Source: Lepisosteus oculatus
Lineage: Eukaryota > Chordata > Actinopteri > Semionotiformes > Lepisosteidae
Reading direction: 5' to 3'
NCBI RefSeq assembly: GCF_040954835.1
Contig: NC_090698.1
Location: forward strand, 1,300,501-1,364,500
Length of the DNA stretch: 64,000 bases
The translations under genes were made by a program, and so were the position numbers. Below the pieces are notes generated by a model, which saw only the letters and a list, made by a program, of their open reading frames with translations, made no database searches and was not told where the DNA came from. This document shows, in pieces, positions 1 through 10,755 of this stretch; position 1 is the first letter of the stretch, and each line of letters begins with the position of its first letter.

Positions 1-53
1 ACCCAGACCTCACGGATGCTCGGAGCCCGGGCCCCGTGCCCATGGACACTCAC

Positions 54-2673
54 CCTCCACTCCCACACGTTGACGGTCATGTCGTGCTCGTAGCCCACGG
101 ACACAATGTAGCTGCCGTTGGTGGAGAAGGCCACGCAGGCCACACCATACTTGTGGTGCTGCACCTCCGCCACCTGAGTCCTCTCCGCCACGTCCCAGAC
201 TCGCACGCAGGGCACGTGCCCACACTGGAGGGCAGGAGGGGGAGAAAAGCGCTGTGGGTCTCTGCAACAGCGGCTCCGGAGATAAGGACAATCCTCCGTT
301 TCTCAGCGGCTGCTGCTCAAGCAAGTCTCCCCAAAAAACAGGACCGCCCCGCTCTCCCAGGCTACAAACTGCTGTGCCAGTTTCAAACCAATCTCAACAA
401 GAAGCTCTACGGCTCGCAAAGACTCAGGGGGGCGAGAGAGGAAGCTGGAAGATGCTGCCTATGAAAAGGTATGACTGTGTTCGGCGTGTATATTCTCTTT
501 GTAGTGAGGCAGCAAGCTTAAGTTACAAAGGGGTATTTAAACTGCTCTACATGATTCTGGTCAAAAGTGCTGAAAATGTTTTTTCTTTTCCACTTCGGGC
601 ACTTACCTCACCGGTGACCAAGTACTTCCCGTCCCGCGAGAAGGCCAGGGCTGTGAAGGTTTTTCTGGAAGACAGACAGGAGACTCACACCAGCAGCAGA
701 AGAGACGGACGTCTGTCCCCATCAGCAGGGAAAGACACATTTGTCTGCCCAGGGGCAACAGGGTCTGGAGGGGTGGGGTAGGGGGACGCTTGCAGAGACA
801 AATCCAGCCCCCAGCTCTGCTCTGCTCCTCACCTGGATGTGTTCAGGATGTGGCTCTGCTTGTTCCTCTTGGGGTGTAAGAGCACCACAACGCAGCTGGA
901 ACAGAGGGGGAAAAAGCAGGCCAGTCAGCGAGGGGCAAGCCCACTGCGAGCACGCTCAGAAGACGTGGGGGGGAGGGGGCTCCTACCCGGCAGGATAGGC
1001 CACCAGCCCGCTCGAGGGGTCGCAGGCCAAGCCGCTGGCGCCCGAGGTGGTGATACCCAGCACCTTCTCAAGGGTCACCTGGAAGACACACACAGCACAG
1101 TCAGTGGAAGAGCTCCTCCTGCCAGACCGAGGCAAAGGGCTCCAGCTGCACAGGGTCTGCAAGCTGCAGGCTTTTAAAGCAGCCGACGCCAGACGGACGC
1201 TTGCATCCTCGCTCGGAACACACCTGTGTGGAGTTTGCATGTTCTCCGAACATTCACACGGTTTCCTCTCGCATCCCAAAGACACGCGTGTTAGTTAACC
1301 CCCTCCCTGCCGCCAGCAAGAGGGATGACCGTACAGCACAGAGCAACCTCACTGATATACTCCTGCAAGGAGATCTTTCTTTTCCTTTATTAAAAGGAAA
1401 GGTTAAATTTTAATTTAATAATTCCTATGCAGAATTTCTTTGTAACAGTTGTTTTCTTCATTACAATTAGACCAAGCAATCTATTAACAGTAAAAACATA
1501 AGTGTTGGTTCTTGTTGCCAGCAGCCATATCACCCTGCAGCTCCCAGCTGGCAGCCCACTGAAGCCCAGCAGTGTGAGCCTGGCCAGTACCTGGATGGGA
1601 GACTCCTGGGAAAGCTGAGGTTGCTGCTGGAATAGGTGTTAGTGGGGCCAGCAGAGGGCGCTCATCCTGCAGTCTGTGTGCATCCCAATGCCCCAGTATA
1701 GTGACAAGACACTAGACTGTAAAAAGGTGATGTCCTTCGGATGAGACGTAAAACCGAGGTCCTGACTCTCGGTGGTCATTAAAAATCCCAGGGCATTTCT
1801 CGAGAAGAGTAGGGGTGTAACCCCAGTGTCCTGGCCACATGCCCCCTGGCCTTGACCAATCATGGCCTCCTAATAATCCCCCTCTCTGAACTGGCTCCAT
1901 CACTCTGCTCTCCTCCCCACTGAGAGCTGGTGTGTGGGGAGTGGACTGGTGCACTCTGGTATCATCCAGGTGGGACTGCACAGGGAGTTCCTGCTGCATT
2001 TAAAGCGCTCTGAGTGGAGTGTCCAGAAAAGCACTGTATAGGTGTAAGGTTGTTGTTATTGGTAGCCCGAGGACCCCAGAGGAGGGACTAATCACTGCTC
2101 CCCACATCAGCTGCTCTGTCAAAGTGCAGTTAAAACCAAGAACAGGAGTCACTTCATCCGAAGGGTTGCGGGAGACGGGAACAAGCAGCCCAGCCGACAT
2201 GCAGTCAGGCTTCTCCCAAGAAGCAGCTGGACCGAGTTCACTACTCGCTCCCAGCGGGTTACACGGGCCTCCCCCCCCGGCTGTACCTGCTGGCCAGACA
2301 GACCTCGCGGGGGCTGCACTGGGCAGGACCCCTGGACGCGGCCCGGGGGGAGACGGACCCCCGCCCCCGCCGGACAGGGTGGCCGGGAGTTTGGGCTCTT
2401 GAGCTGCGCGCCCCGGGACAGCCCTTGGAGCTGGACTCACACTCACTGCGATTCAGAAACTAACAAGACAAGACACGGCGCGAAGCACGGAACGGGGCAC
2501 GCTGCTGTGTCCAGCGGCCGCCCCGGGGACTCGGCCTCACTCACCCGGCCGAGCACGCTGCGCCGGGCCGGCGGCTGGCGGCTCCTGCGGCGCAGGCTGA
2601 GCGCCGGCGGGGATCCCAGCAGCTTCCTCACCCGGGAGCCCAGGCCGCCGCCCCGAGCCGCCCCCTCCGCCAT
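54..2673 (-). CDS. wdr62: WDR62, WD40-repeat spindle-pole/JNK scaffold protein, 5' part (exons 1-5)
   Basis: Five coding exons run leftward and the gene continues off the window: 2545-2673, 987-1078, 833-895, 607-664 and 54-224 (513 nt, 171 codons). All have GT/AG borders and compatible phases. Exon 1 starts at an ATG with A at -3 and G at +4 and encodes a basic 43-residue leader. Exon 2 begins [10 protein letters not shown], the hallmark N-terminal motif of WDR62 and its paralogue MAPKBP1. The later exons carry the first WD40 blades, including [11 protein letters not shown] and a VWDVAE motif. WDR62 is a centrosome and spindle-pole scaffold that binds JNK and is linked to microcephaly in humans. 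I prefer WDR62 to MAPKBP1 because thap8 is adjacent, as on human 19q13.12. Intron 1 holds a 5S-derived SINE. The identification is by similarity recalled from the family; the remainder of the protein cannot be seen. Confidence 0.93.
1219..1302 (+). repeat. Dispersed fish repeat fragment
   Basis: The fragment contains a GTGTGGAGTTTGCATGTTCTCC-like core followed by a degraded 'cctc...cccaaagacacg' segment. Related fragments occur at 3928-4062 and 38448-38575, so it is an interspersed family. It lies in wdr62 intron 1. Confidence 0.55.
1518..2060 (+). mobile_element. 5S rRNA-derived SINE (SINE3-type), near full length
   Basis: The head resembles the 3' half of 5S rRNA, with a GTACCTGGATGGGAGAC-like promoter block at about 1588-1605. 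A long body and a 3' tail reading AAAAGCACTGTATAGGTGTAAGG follow. Five further copies or fragments of the same body lie elsewhere in the window. It sits in wdr62 intron 1. The 5S origin is visible in the sequence; the family name is an inference. Confidence 0.75.
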
Positions 2674-3094
2674 CGTCTCTTAAAAAATAAAAGCTATTTA
2701 AAAAAAAAAGATAAATAAACCTGAAACCAAACTCTCGAAACGGGACTTTTTAAAACAAACAAAAAAACAAATAAATAAACGAGTCTGTCGGTTCGCTCTG
2801 CGCTTCCTGGCGGAGGTCAGCTCTGCCGACGGGACAAAAGTTTGTGAAGCCGAACTTGAGCTCCGCGTCCACAGCTCTCCGCTGTCGGTCCTTCCCGCTC
2901 CGCAGACGCCTCGGGCTGTATTTCCGCCCTGCCCGTCAGTCGAGGGGCTGGTTTCGGGGGGGACCTGTCTCTCCCGGCCGCCGTCTCTCGGAAAATCACT
3001 TCGCAGCCACTCAGGCGGAGTTCGCGCAGCCCAGGAAGGCTAACGGCACGCTGACGCGGGTCCAGTTACCCCGGGAGACGGCGCGGTAAACATT

Positions 3095-3268
3095 TTCAAA
3101 CAGACGGCGTCTCCGGTGATTGGAGCACGCCCAAACGATGGACGGGGATCGTAGCCAATAGGAACCTCTCTCCCCAGTAGTCCCCCCGCCCCGCTATCTG
3201 TCCTGCCCCCGCCCCCCACGGGCTTTGTGATTGGGTCGCGGCCCTAACTGACATCGGGGATATCCAAT
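3095..3268 (-). promoter_or_regulatory. Putative wdr62 promoter: four CCAAT boxes and a CHR-like element
   Basis: Four CCAAT pentamers lie at 3264-3268 and 3155-3159 (plus strand) and at 3230-3234 and 3119-3123 (as ATTGG). Their spacings are near 35, 75 and 35 bp. A TTTGAA on the minus strand at 3095-3100 lies downstream of them in the direction of wdr62. Phased NF-Y sites followed by a CHR are typical of G2/M genes, which fits a spindle-pole protein. The segment is 420-600 bp upstream of the wdr62 ATG inside a GC-rich block. No transcription start was mapped. Confidence 0.4.
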
Positions 3269-3927
3269 GGGTGTTGTAGAAAAGGGGAGTGGGGGCGGGT
3301 GGGAGGAGAGGAGAAACTCCGGCCGGCCCTGACGTTTTGGTTGGAGGTTCAACCGAAGAAAAAAAAACATCTCAAAACAAAGACCCACGTTAAACAATCA
3401 GATCAGACTCGCATCTGAATTCAGGGGTTATCGCACGTGTCAGATTACGGGTGTGCGCGCGTTCATTGACGTGTGTGTTGAAGCTGAAATCACATTAATG
3501 AACTCTGAAAGTTTGCCGCGCAGTGGTTATATGCGGGATATTAGGGAGAATTGCAATAATATATCATGCTATGCCCTGTAACTTCTGCATGTTAAGCTCA
3601 TACGAATATATATATATATGCTATGTCCGTTTGATTTCAGAACAGTAAAGCATGTGGGCAGATTCAGTGTCTTGGGCATCACTAATTTCTCCTTCATGAC
3701 TGAATATGAAAAATTCGAAGTTACCTTTTTATATTAAAGAAGCACTTTAATTCAAACCATGAATCAAGTGAGCAAGTAATACTCCAGCAAAAGGAAAACC
3801 AGTCCTTGAGGACAGAACAATGTTCTGATTTTGGTGCAAATGATCTTTAAATGACTTAATTGAACACACTTATTTAACTGATCACAGTAAAACTTGTTTA
3901 GGCCTTTAAAAAACAGTTGGGGGATTA

Positions 3928-4062
3928 GTATTGCTGCCTTGCAGTACCGGGACCCTGCGATCAATTCCTGGGGTGCTGTCTGTGTGAAATTTGCATGTTT
4001 TCCTCACGTTCATGTCCATTTCCTCCCACAGTCCAAAGCCGTGCTGGTAGGTGTGTGGATTT
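3928..4062 (+). repeat. Dispersed fish repeat fragment
   Basis: The segment 'gtgtgaaatttgcatgtttt...cctcccacagtccaaag' matches the fragments at 1219 and 38448. It is diverged and has no coding potential. Confidence 0.55.
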
Positions 4063-5252
4063 CAAGCTTCGTCCAAAACCAGCTGCAGTGGGGGTCTCCA
4101 GGACCAGGGCTGGGGACCCTGTACATCTGACCCAGTGTCACCCCCACCTGGACCTTGTACCTTCTCCCAGACAATTCTCTTCACTGGGAAAGGATTTCTG
4201 AATCTACATCTTGAGGGCCCAGAAGCTAAACACTCGGTTCAATAAGCTTAATTGATAACTCACAGAAGGCTAGGATTGGGAAACGCAGCCCTGGGGCTTC
4301 ATGCTATCACTGGTTTTAACTAAGACAGACAAGAGTGCAAATAAATCAGAGCGTTTTAATGTTCTTTCAAACACCAAACTGACTCTTCGAACAATATTCA
4401 CAGGACATTCGAGTCGCTTGCATTTGTGACACAGCACTTGTTCCTTCAGAAACTTCCCTTTGAAGTGCGCCACACAGAGGGAGGCTGTGGCGACAGAGGG
4501 TCTTCCAGTGTTGTACTTGTCTGACAAGCAGAGGTACAAAACAACTCCCAGATGCCCCCTGTGCACCAAACTACACCACCGGGGCACTACGCGGTCATCT
4601 CACGCTGCCCCGTAACCACTGAAGTACCCTAAACAGAAATTAAAACATTTTTGAAAGAGTATCGGAAATCCTTTTCGTACTTGTAAGGAGAGTTAAAGCT
4701 CAGAACTAGCAACGGAATGGAATAAACACATCAAAAGGATGTTTTTTTTTTTTTGCCACTGCAACAAAGTTCAGTGAAAGTTTGAAGCCCTCTTAAAGAA
4801 AAACAGGGTAGAGTTTGCTCTGGGCCGATGGCAGCCTGTGAAAACTTGCAGCCAGCAGTAGAGCAGCAGGAGAGAAAGACAGTAATTCGCACCTCCCCCA
4901 GAACACAGACGGAGACATCGCAATCCCGACCCGACACCTCCGCTCACTTCCCGCGGGCCTTGGGAAACGCCTTCCCTCCAACAGGGGAACAAGCGCGTCC
5001 TTCAGCACAGCAGCAAGGCGAGGTACAGACACCCCCAGCAGCAGCAGCTCACACCTGCAGAGGCCAGCGGGCCGAGGGCAAGGGGCCAGAACCGCACCGG
5101 TCCTCAACGGGTCCTGCTGTACAGCTGCACTTCTAAAGACAAGCCAGGAGCGAGACCGCCCGAGTCGACTCTATCCCCCACCCCCCCCCCACCCGCACGC
5201 CAGGAAGAGGGGGCCGGTGGGCTCGGTCCCAGTCCCAGACTCCTCTCCACCT

Positions 5253-8200
5253 TCACTCCTGCCCTCTGGGTTTCCCCTCCTCTTCCTCCTCTTCCTCCAC
5301 GCCCGGCACGGCGTAGAGGAAGGCCGCGTTCTCCTGCTCACAGATGATGGCCACGGTCTCGCCGGCCTCCGACACCACGGCGCTCGTCTGCAGATACGCC
5401 TGCAAGAGAGAGAGAGGAGGCACAGTGCTGAGAGGAGAGGCGGGCGGGGCAAGAGCAGGACATGTACGCCTGTGAGAGACAGAGACAGAGACAGAGACAG
5501 AGACAGAGACAGAGACAGAGACAGAGACAGAGACAGAGACAGAGACAGAGACAGAGACAGAGACAGAGACAGAGACACAGAGACAGAGACACAGAGACAC
5601 AGAGACACAGAGACACAGAGACACAGAGACACAGACACAGAGACACAGAGACACAGAGACACAGAGACACAGAGACACAGAGACACAGAGACAGAGACAC
5701 AGAGACACAGAGACACAGAGACACAGAGACACAGAGACACAGAGACACAGAGACACAGAGACAGAGACACAGAGACACAGAGACACAGAGACACAGAGAC
5801 AGACCCTGACGAAGTACAGGCTCAGTGACCACAGCCTGTCCATAGAAACTGGGCGACACAGGCAGACCTGGCTGCCCAGAGAGGACAGGCTGTGCTCCCA
5901 CTGCCAGCGGGGAGAAGTAGAGACAGAGGTGCACTTCCTACTGCACTGTGACAGATACTCTGGGATTAGAGAAGCATTCTTCCCTATATTCAGAAATCTA
6001 GTCCCAGAGTTCCCACACCTGCCAGAATCACAACGGGACCCAATCCTACTGGGAGAGGAAGGAGGGAACTCAGTGGAACTGGCAGCCCAGTATGTGCTCT
6101 CCTGTCCCAGCCTGAGGAACAGTGAGTCTGTCTCCCAATAATGCTCCAGCCGCCTACAGTATGTCAATATTTTATAATTTGTCTTTGTTTAAATGTCTGT
6201 AATATGTCTATAGATTTTATTTTACTTTTATTTTTTGTTTTGTTTCATGTGAATTTCATTATTTTATTTGCTTTGGCAACACTGATTGTACCCATCGGTC
6301 ATGCTAGTAAAGCACCTTGAATTGAACTGAATTGAGAGAGAGGAGCAGCACGTGTACGCCTGCGAGAGAGAGGAGGCACAGCGCCGAGAGGAGCAGCACG
6401 TGTACGCCTGCGAGAGAGAGAGGAGCAGCAGGCGGCCGGGCCGGGCGGGGGCTCACCCTCTCCAGCAGCTGCAGTCGCTCCTCGCTCAGCAGGTTGCTGT
6501 GCGTCAGCTGGGCCACCGTGCTCTCCAGCCCCATCAGCTTCTCCAGGTGCCGCCGGTGCCTCTGCTGCAGCACCTTCACCTTCTTCTGCAGCTCCACCAC
6601 GATGGCCTCCAGCTGCTCCTTGCTCAGGCCGTTCCTGTGGTACCTGGGGGGGGGGCGCAGAGAGGGAGAGGGTGAGCGGGGCAATGGGAGCGCCCCCCCA
6701 GAGAGCACCAGTCCACCTGCCACTTCAGTTCACCCCAAATCGCCCCAGTCCAAGACGCAGGAGCACCTCTTTATTGCCTTGCAGCTAAAGGTGCTCTCGC
6801 CCTCAAAAGATTTGCCCCAAATGACCTGGAAGCGAATCTGTCTGAGCCCAGGTCACTGTCGACCACCCGACGAGAGCGGGGCGCGGCCTCACCGGTGCTC
6901 CTCCAGCTGCTTGCCCTGCGAGTCCACGCTGTCTCCGGCCCGCGGCCCCTCCTCCGGCCCCTCCTCCTCTCGCGCCGCGCTCTCCAGCTTCTCCAGGGTG
7001 AGCACCAGGGAGCCGGGCGAGGGCGTGTGCTTGGAGACGATGGGCACCGTGGACACGATGGGCGGGCAGAGCGCGCTGGACAGCACGGTGTCGGGGGGCG
7101 CCGGGGGGCTGGGCTGGGAGGGGGCTGGCACCACCGTGGCGTTGGGGATGGTCTCGAAGTAGGCAATTATCTGGAGGCCTGGCTCGTCCTCCAGCACGGG
7201 AGAGGCGTCAACAAGCGTTTCGAAGGCCACGTTCTCCACCACCAGACCCGGGCACGAGCTCGGGGGCGTCCCGGCTTGGCCGAGGGCGTCGCCCGCGCTG
7301 GCGTCCCGGCTCTCCCCCGGAATCTCCGAGCGCAGGTCCTCCTCCTCTCCCTCGGACGGCGCAGCGACCTCGGCTCGCTCGCCCGGCCCCTCGCCAGCTC
7401 TCTGGAACAGCGTGACAGGGAAGCTGCCACCCGCGTCGCCCTGGCCTTCCAGCAGGGGCACGGGCAGCACCGTCTGCACCACCTGCCCGAGCTGCCCGGC
7501 GTCCAGCAGCAGGGGCCGGGAGGGGTCCACGGCGATGGCGTAAAGCTGGACGCCACCGGCCTCCCCGTCCGGCTGGCACGCCGCCTCGCCCGCCAACGCG
7601 GACACCGCCGCCTTGGGCGCCCCGACCCGTGGCCGCTTGGCTTTCCTCTCCGATTTCTCCGTGCCCTTCCGCTTCTGCCAGGACAAAATACAGACGCAGG
7701 AAGATCAGAATGAGAAGCGGATACTGAGAGGAGGAGGATCACATGTGTCTGCTCCTCACAAGGAGCCTGGCCAGATGATCACAACCCAGCTGGGCAGCTG
7801 CTCCACGCTCCCACAACTATTTGTGGAAAGAAGTGCCTCCTGATCTGCACTTCGCTGCTTGTATCCTTGGGCTTGTCTTTTGCAGGGTTGACTTGCTCAG
7901 TGGCTTTGAGGATTTAAAAAGCTTTTATCCGGACCCTGGAGCGCCTGTCTGTGTTGGAGACTACCACCACGCTGTTCTTGTATTCTGTTCGGTGCTGGAC
8001 ATGCCTGAGTGGGGTGCTATTCTCTGTCATTAAAAACCCCCAGAGTGCTTTTAGAGAAGAGTTGGGTGTTACCCCGGTGTCCAGGCCTAATTCCCCCCTG
8101 GCCTTTACCAATCATGGCCTCCTAATAATCCCCAGTCGCTGGCCTGGCTTACCCCTGGGCTGTCTCCGTGCTGGAAGATGGTGGGCACGGCGTCGCTGGC

Positions 8201-9850
8201 CAGGTAGCGGATGCCCCAGCGCAGGTGGAAGCAGGAGGGGGTGAAATGCTCGCTGCACAGGTGCTGGTACCGCGAGGGCGTCCACTCCTCCCTGCGCATG
8301 TTGGCCAGCCACTGACGCAGCCGCGGGGGGTCGTGCAGGGGGAACCTGCGGGCGACGAGCGGACAAGAGCATCGCACCCCGAGACGCCGAGCCGCGCGGA
8401 CGTGCCGAGAACGCAGCCCAACGCCAAGCACAGATCGGGGCACAACACCACCTTGCTCACCGAGCGGCACTGTGCTGGCAGATGGTACACAAGGCCTGAG
8501 CCTGGCGGGGTGACGCCATCGGGGCTGGGGGGTTCTGGGAACGCTGTTGCCATGGCAGCGGGGAGAGGCGGGTGGGAGTCCTCTGCTTTTATATCAGTGC
8601 TGACCTCTTAAAGTCTACAGGCCAGCTGACCGCCTCCACCCTGCCCTGACCAAACAGATCAACACCGTCCCCGTGGACTCAGGTCTCTGGATAAGAAGAG
8701 GATCCTGGGTTTGAGTCCTGAACTCCTGAGCAGAACGGCGCACTCGGCCTGGTCTGTTCAATAAAGGCTTTGCCAGGCGAAAAGCATAATTCAACACTGC
8801 ACTCCGGGGCTGAAGCCCGTTTACAGAGGCAAAAACATTTGATTTGGGGAAAAAAGCAGGAACAGAGTGTACCGTGCAAATGCCAAGCAACTGTTGCTCT
8901 GCTACAAAGCTGTCACGTCTCCTGCAATGTCCTCAGGACAACACTCCCCTCAAGAACGCATGAAGATGAACCGGCCATGTTCCGCGAAGCGCTGCTGTTC
9001 TCGTTTTTACTGCTCGGAAGAAAACTGAAATATTTTCAGACTTCACGGACAGAGCCTGTCAGACTCGCACTCCAGGAAGAGCCTTAAAAATGGTCCGTCA
9101 TGAACGGCCAATACAACCGCACCCCAGCATTTCAGAGCACGTCGCTTATTTTCAAGGCTGTGAAATTTAATTTTCGATTCATTTAAGTTGAATATGAAAC
9201 GATTGCTTTCCTAACCAGGACGGTAGCTGACGCAACCCAACCGCGGCATGAAGTTTCTCACACATTCTCGACAACAGAAAACAAGGCCGTTCGTTTTCTT
9301 ACGCAACGTAAGCAAGTCGATCGAAGTCCTGCTGGACAGGTGTTAGTTACTAAATGCCCTTCTGACCACGACACGGGGCGGCAGTCATCGATAACTTAAC
9401 ACACACAGACATGGTTAACAGACATATCTCTCTAACGATAACCCCATGGCACTGATATCTTCGCATACATACAATACTACTTCGGCGTTTTACGGGGGCA
9501 AATCGATTAACCGCACGAAGTCCTCGTGTTCTGCTTTAGAAGTCTCTCTTTAAAAAGCCCCGGTCTCCCCGCAGGGACCCGGCTGCGAGGCGGTGAGATC
9601 GGGGGACACTCGGAGGTGACCCCACTCGAGGGCAGTGAGGGTTTCGCTGCAGGTCGACTCCAGGTACAAGGGCAACACACGCGAGTCTGCGCGCACAGAG
9701 ACTCCGACGGTGGAGTGTGCAACGACCGCGGTTTTAACAGAAATAATAACAACAACATGAAAGCGCTTACTTGTAAAAACTAATTTTCTTGTCGGGATTT
9801 GGATGTCCGGCGCTATTGCCGCAGTTTGGGGCCGTACAATACTTCGGCAT
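5253..9850 (-). CDS. thap8: THAP domain-containing protein 8
   Basis: Five exons on the minus strand are 9771-9850, 8153-8345, 6893-7674, 6457-6643 and 5253-5399 (1389 nt, 462 aa). The THAP C2CH zinc finger spans residues 1-84 with C5, C10, C57 and H60, W39, P29 and the closing AVPTIF at 79-84. Its WGIRYL stretch matches human THAP8. Exon 3 is long, acidic and Pro/Gly-rich. An (E/D)HxY motif, EHRY at 350-353, precedes a coiled coil at about 357-415, as in HCF-1-binding THAP proteins. The C-terminal [17 protein letters not shown] echoes the end of human THAP8. Human THAP8 is about 274 aa, so exon 3 is much expanded here. The protein probably acts as a DNA-binding transcription regulator; its targets are unknown. 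The 3' splice site of exon 5 belongs to a tandem repeat. Confidence 0.92.
5474..5803 (+). repeat. Compound microsatellite (CAGAGA)n and (CACAGAGA)n
   Basis: About 330 bp begin as uninterrupted CAGAGA units and change into CACAGAGA/CACAGA variants. The array lies in thap8 intron 4. It produces long stop-free frames on both strands that are artefacts of the period. Confidence 0.97.
5804..6338 (+). mobile_element. 5'-truncated non-LTR retrotransposon (LINE) 3' end
   Basis: The plus strand from 5804 to 6141 encodes a reverse-transcriptase C-terminal tail, with [10 protein letters not shown], a cysteine-rich [19 protein letters not shown] stretch and a stop codon. An AT-rich 3' UTR and a tail ending in repeats close to TTGAA/TTGAACTGAATTGA follow. 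The element abuts the microsatellite directly on its 5' side and (GA)n on its 3' side. The clade is uncertain; the Tx1/L1 group is my best guess. Confidence 0.8.
7812..7945 (-). mobile_element. CR1/L2-like LINE 3' fragment
   Basis: Read on the minus strand, the segment keeps degraded traces of the end of a CR1/L2-type reverse transcriptase, around a FTQ-VVGVWN-like block. It lies in thap8 intron 2, just before a 5S-SINE fragment. Confidence 0.5.
7950..8132 (+). mobile_element. 5S-derived SINE, partial copy
   Basis: The body block 'gtcattaaaaacccccagagtg...aatcatggcctcctaataatcccc' matches the copy at 1518. The 5S head and tail are missing. The copy ends about 20 bp before the exon 2 splice donor of thap8. 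Confidence 0.7.
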
Positions 9851-9945
9851 CGTGCTGAGACAGAGAGGAACGAGCTCAGAGTGACCGGACACAACCAGAA
9901 ATGTTTATAAAATCCGCAGCACATGCTCACTACGTCACACGCCCC
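9771..9945 (-). promoter_or_regulatory. thap8 first coding exon and upstream CRE-like site
   Basis: The thap8 ATG is at 9848-9850. A TACGTCA half-palindrome, CREB/ATF-like, lies at 9931-9937, about 80 bp upstream of the ATG. The surrounding sequence is moderately GC-rich. No transcript data are available. Confidence 0.25.
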
Positions 9946-10338
9946 TCCGCTTTTCCCGGTGGCTTCCGTACACTGGGGGTTAAAGGCTAAAGGTCACGGG
10001 TTGGTGCAGAGGCGCCATCTTTGTGAGTGGCACACACTTCCCCGCTCTCCCCGCCGCTGCCACCTAGCGGCTCCATTCTGCATCGACCCGACGGACGTGA
10101 TTTCTGCATCCCCACTTTCACGCGTTTTACCTTCTTCTTTAGCGAATGGAACAATGCAAATCCAAATCACCTGAAGGTGTCACCTTTACACCTGCCGAAG
10201 TCCTCAGCCCTGACTGTACTTACTGTTGAGACCTCAGAACCAGTGTGTCACCCTCAGTCTGTGACAACTGTTGCCGCTGCTGTTGTCACTTTGCTTTTCC
10301 TTTTAGCGCGGAATAAAGCTTGACCTCTTCTTTTGCGG

Positions 10339-10755
10339 GACCCGGATGGGAGACTCCTGGGAAAGGTAAGGTAGCTGCTGGAAGAAGTGTTAGTGTTGCC
10401 AGTAGGGGGCGCTCACCCTGCAGCCTATGTGGGTCCCAACGCCCCAGTATAGTGGGACGGGGACTGCCGTCGTTCAGATGAGACATAAAAACCGAGGTCC
10501 TGACTCTCTGTGGTCATTAAGAATCCCAGAGTGTTTCTCGAGAAGAGTGGGGGTGTTACCCCTGCATCCTGTCCAAATTTCCCTCTGGCCTTTACCAGTC
10601 ATGACCTCCTAATAACCCCCATCTCTGAACTGGCCTCATCACTCTGCTCTCCTCCCCACTGAGAGCTGGTGTGTGGGGAGCGCCCTGGCGCACTCGGGCT
10701 GCCATCACATCAACCAGGTGTTAATGATTATTATTAATATTATTATCAATTTTAA
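10339..10755 (+). mobile_element. 5S-derived SINE, 5'-truncated
   Basis: The copy starts inside the 5S-like block (CCGGATGGGAGACTCCTGGG) and continues through the same body as the 1518 copy. It ends in an AT-rich TTATTATTAATATTATTAT tail. Confidence 0.75.

Larger units (their letters stand above)
2674..5252. other. Intergenic region between wdr62 and thap8
   Basis: This stretch holds the GC-rich wdr62 upstream region to about 3350, AT-rich sequence with a short TA run near 3606-3620, and a dispersed repeat fragment at 3928-4062. A 105-codon minus-strand ORF at 4270-4587 resembles nothing I know. An ATTAAA on the minus strand at 4355-4360 could be a thap8 polyadenylation signal, but it lies about 900 bp beyond the stop. 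I see no other gene. Confidence 0.5.
5400..6409 (-). repeat. Tandem copies of the exon-5 3' splice site of thap8
   Basis: The minus-strand unit is a CT-rich tract, then CAG, then GCGTA. It occurs at the true acceptor (AG at 5400-5401) and again with AG at 5470-5471, 6360-6361 and 6408-6409. The last two copies are 48 bp apart and share ACGTGCTGCTCC downstream. A microsatellite and a LINE end separate the two pairs. The extra copies are potential alternative or decoy acceptors. Confidence 0.65.

Noticed and set aside
1518-1620. Possible 5S rRNA gene
   Set aside because: Only the 3' half is similar, it is diverged, and it is fused to a SINE body found elsewhere in the window.
4270-4587. 105-codon minus-strand ORF
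   Set aside because: No family resemblance, no splice or promoter support; it may be thap8 3' UTR or chance.
5171-6167. Long ORFs of repeated SLCLCVSV or RDRDTETQ type
   Set aside because: They are translations of the CAGAGA/CACAGAGA microsatellite on either strand.
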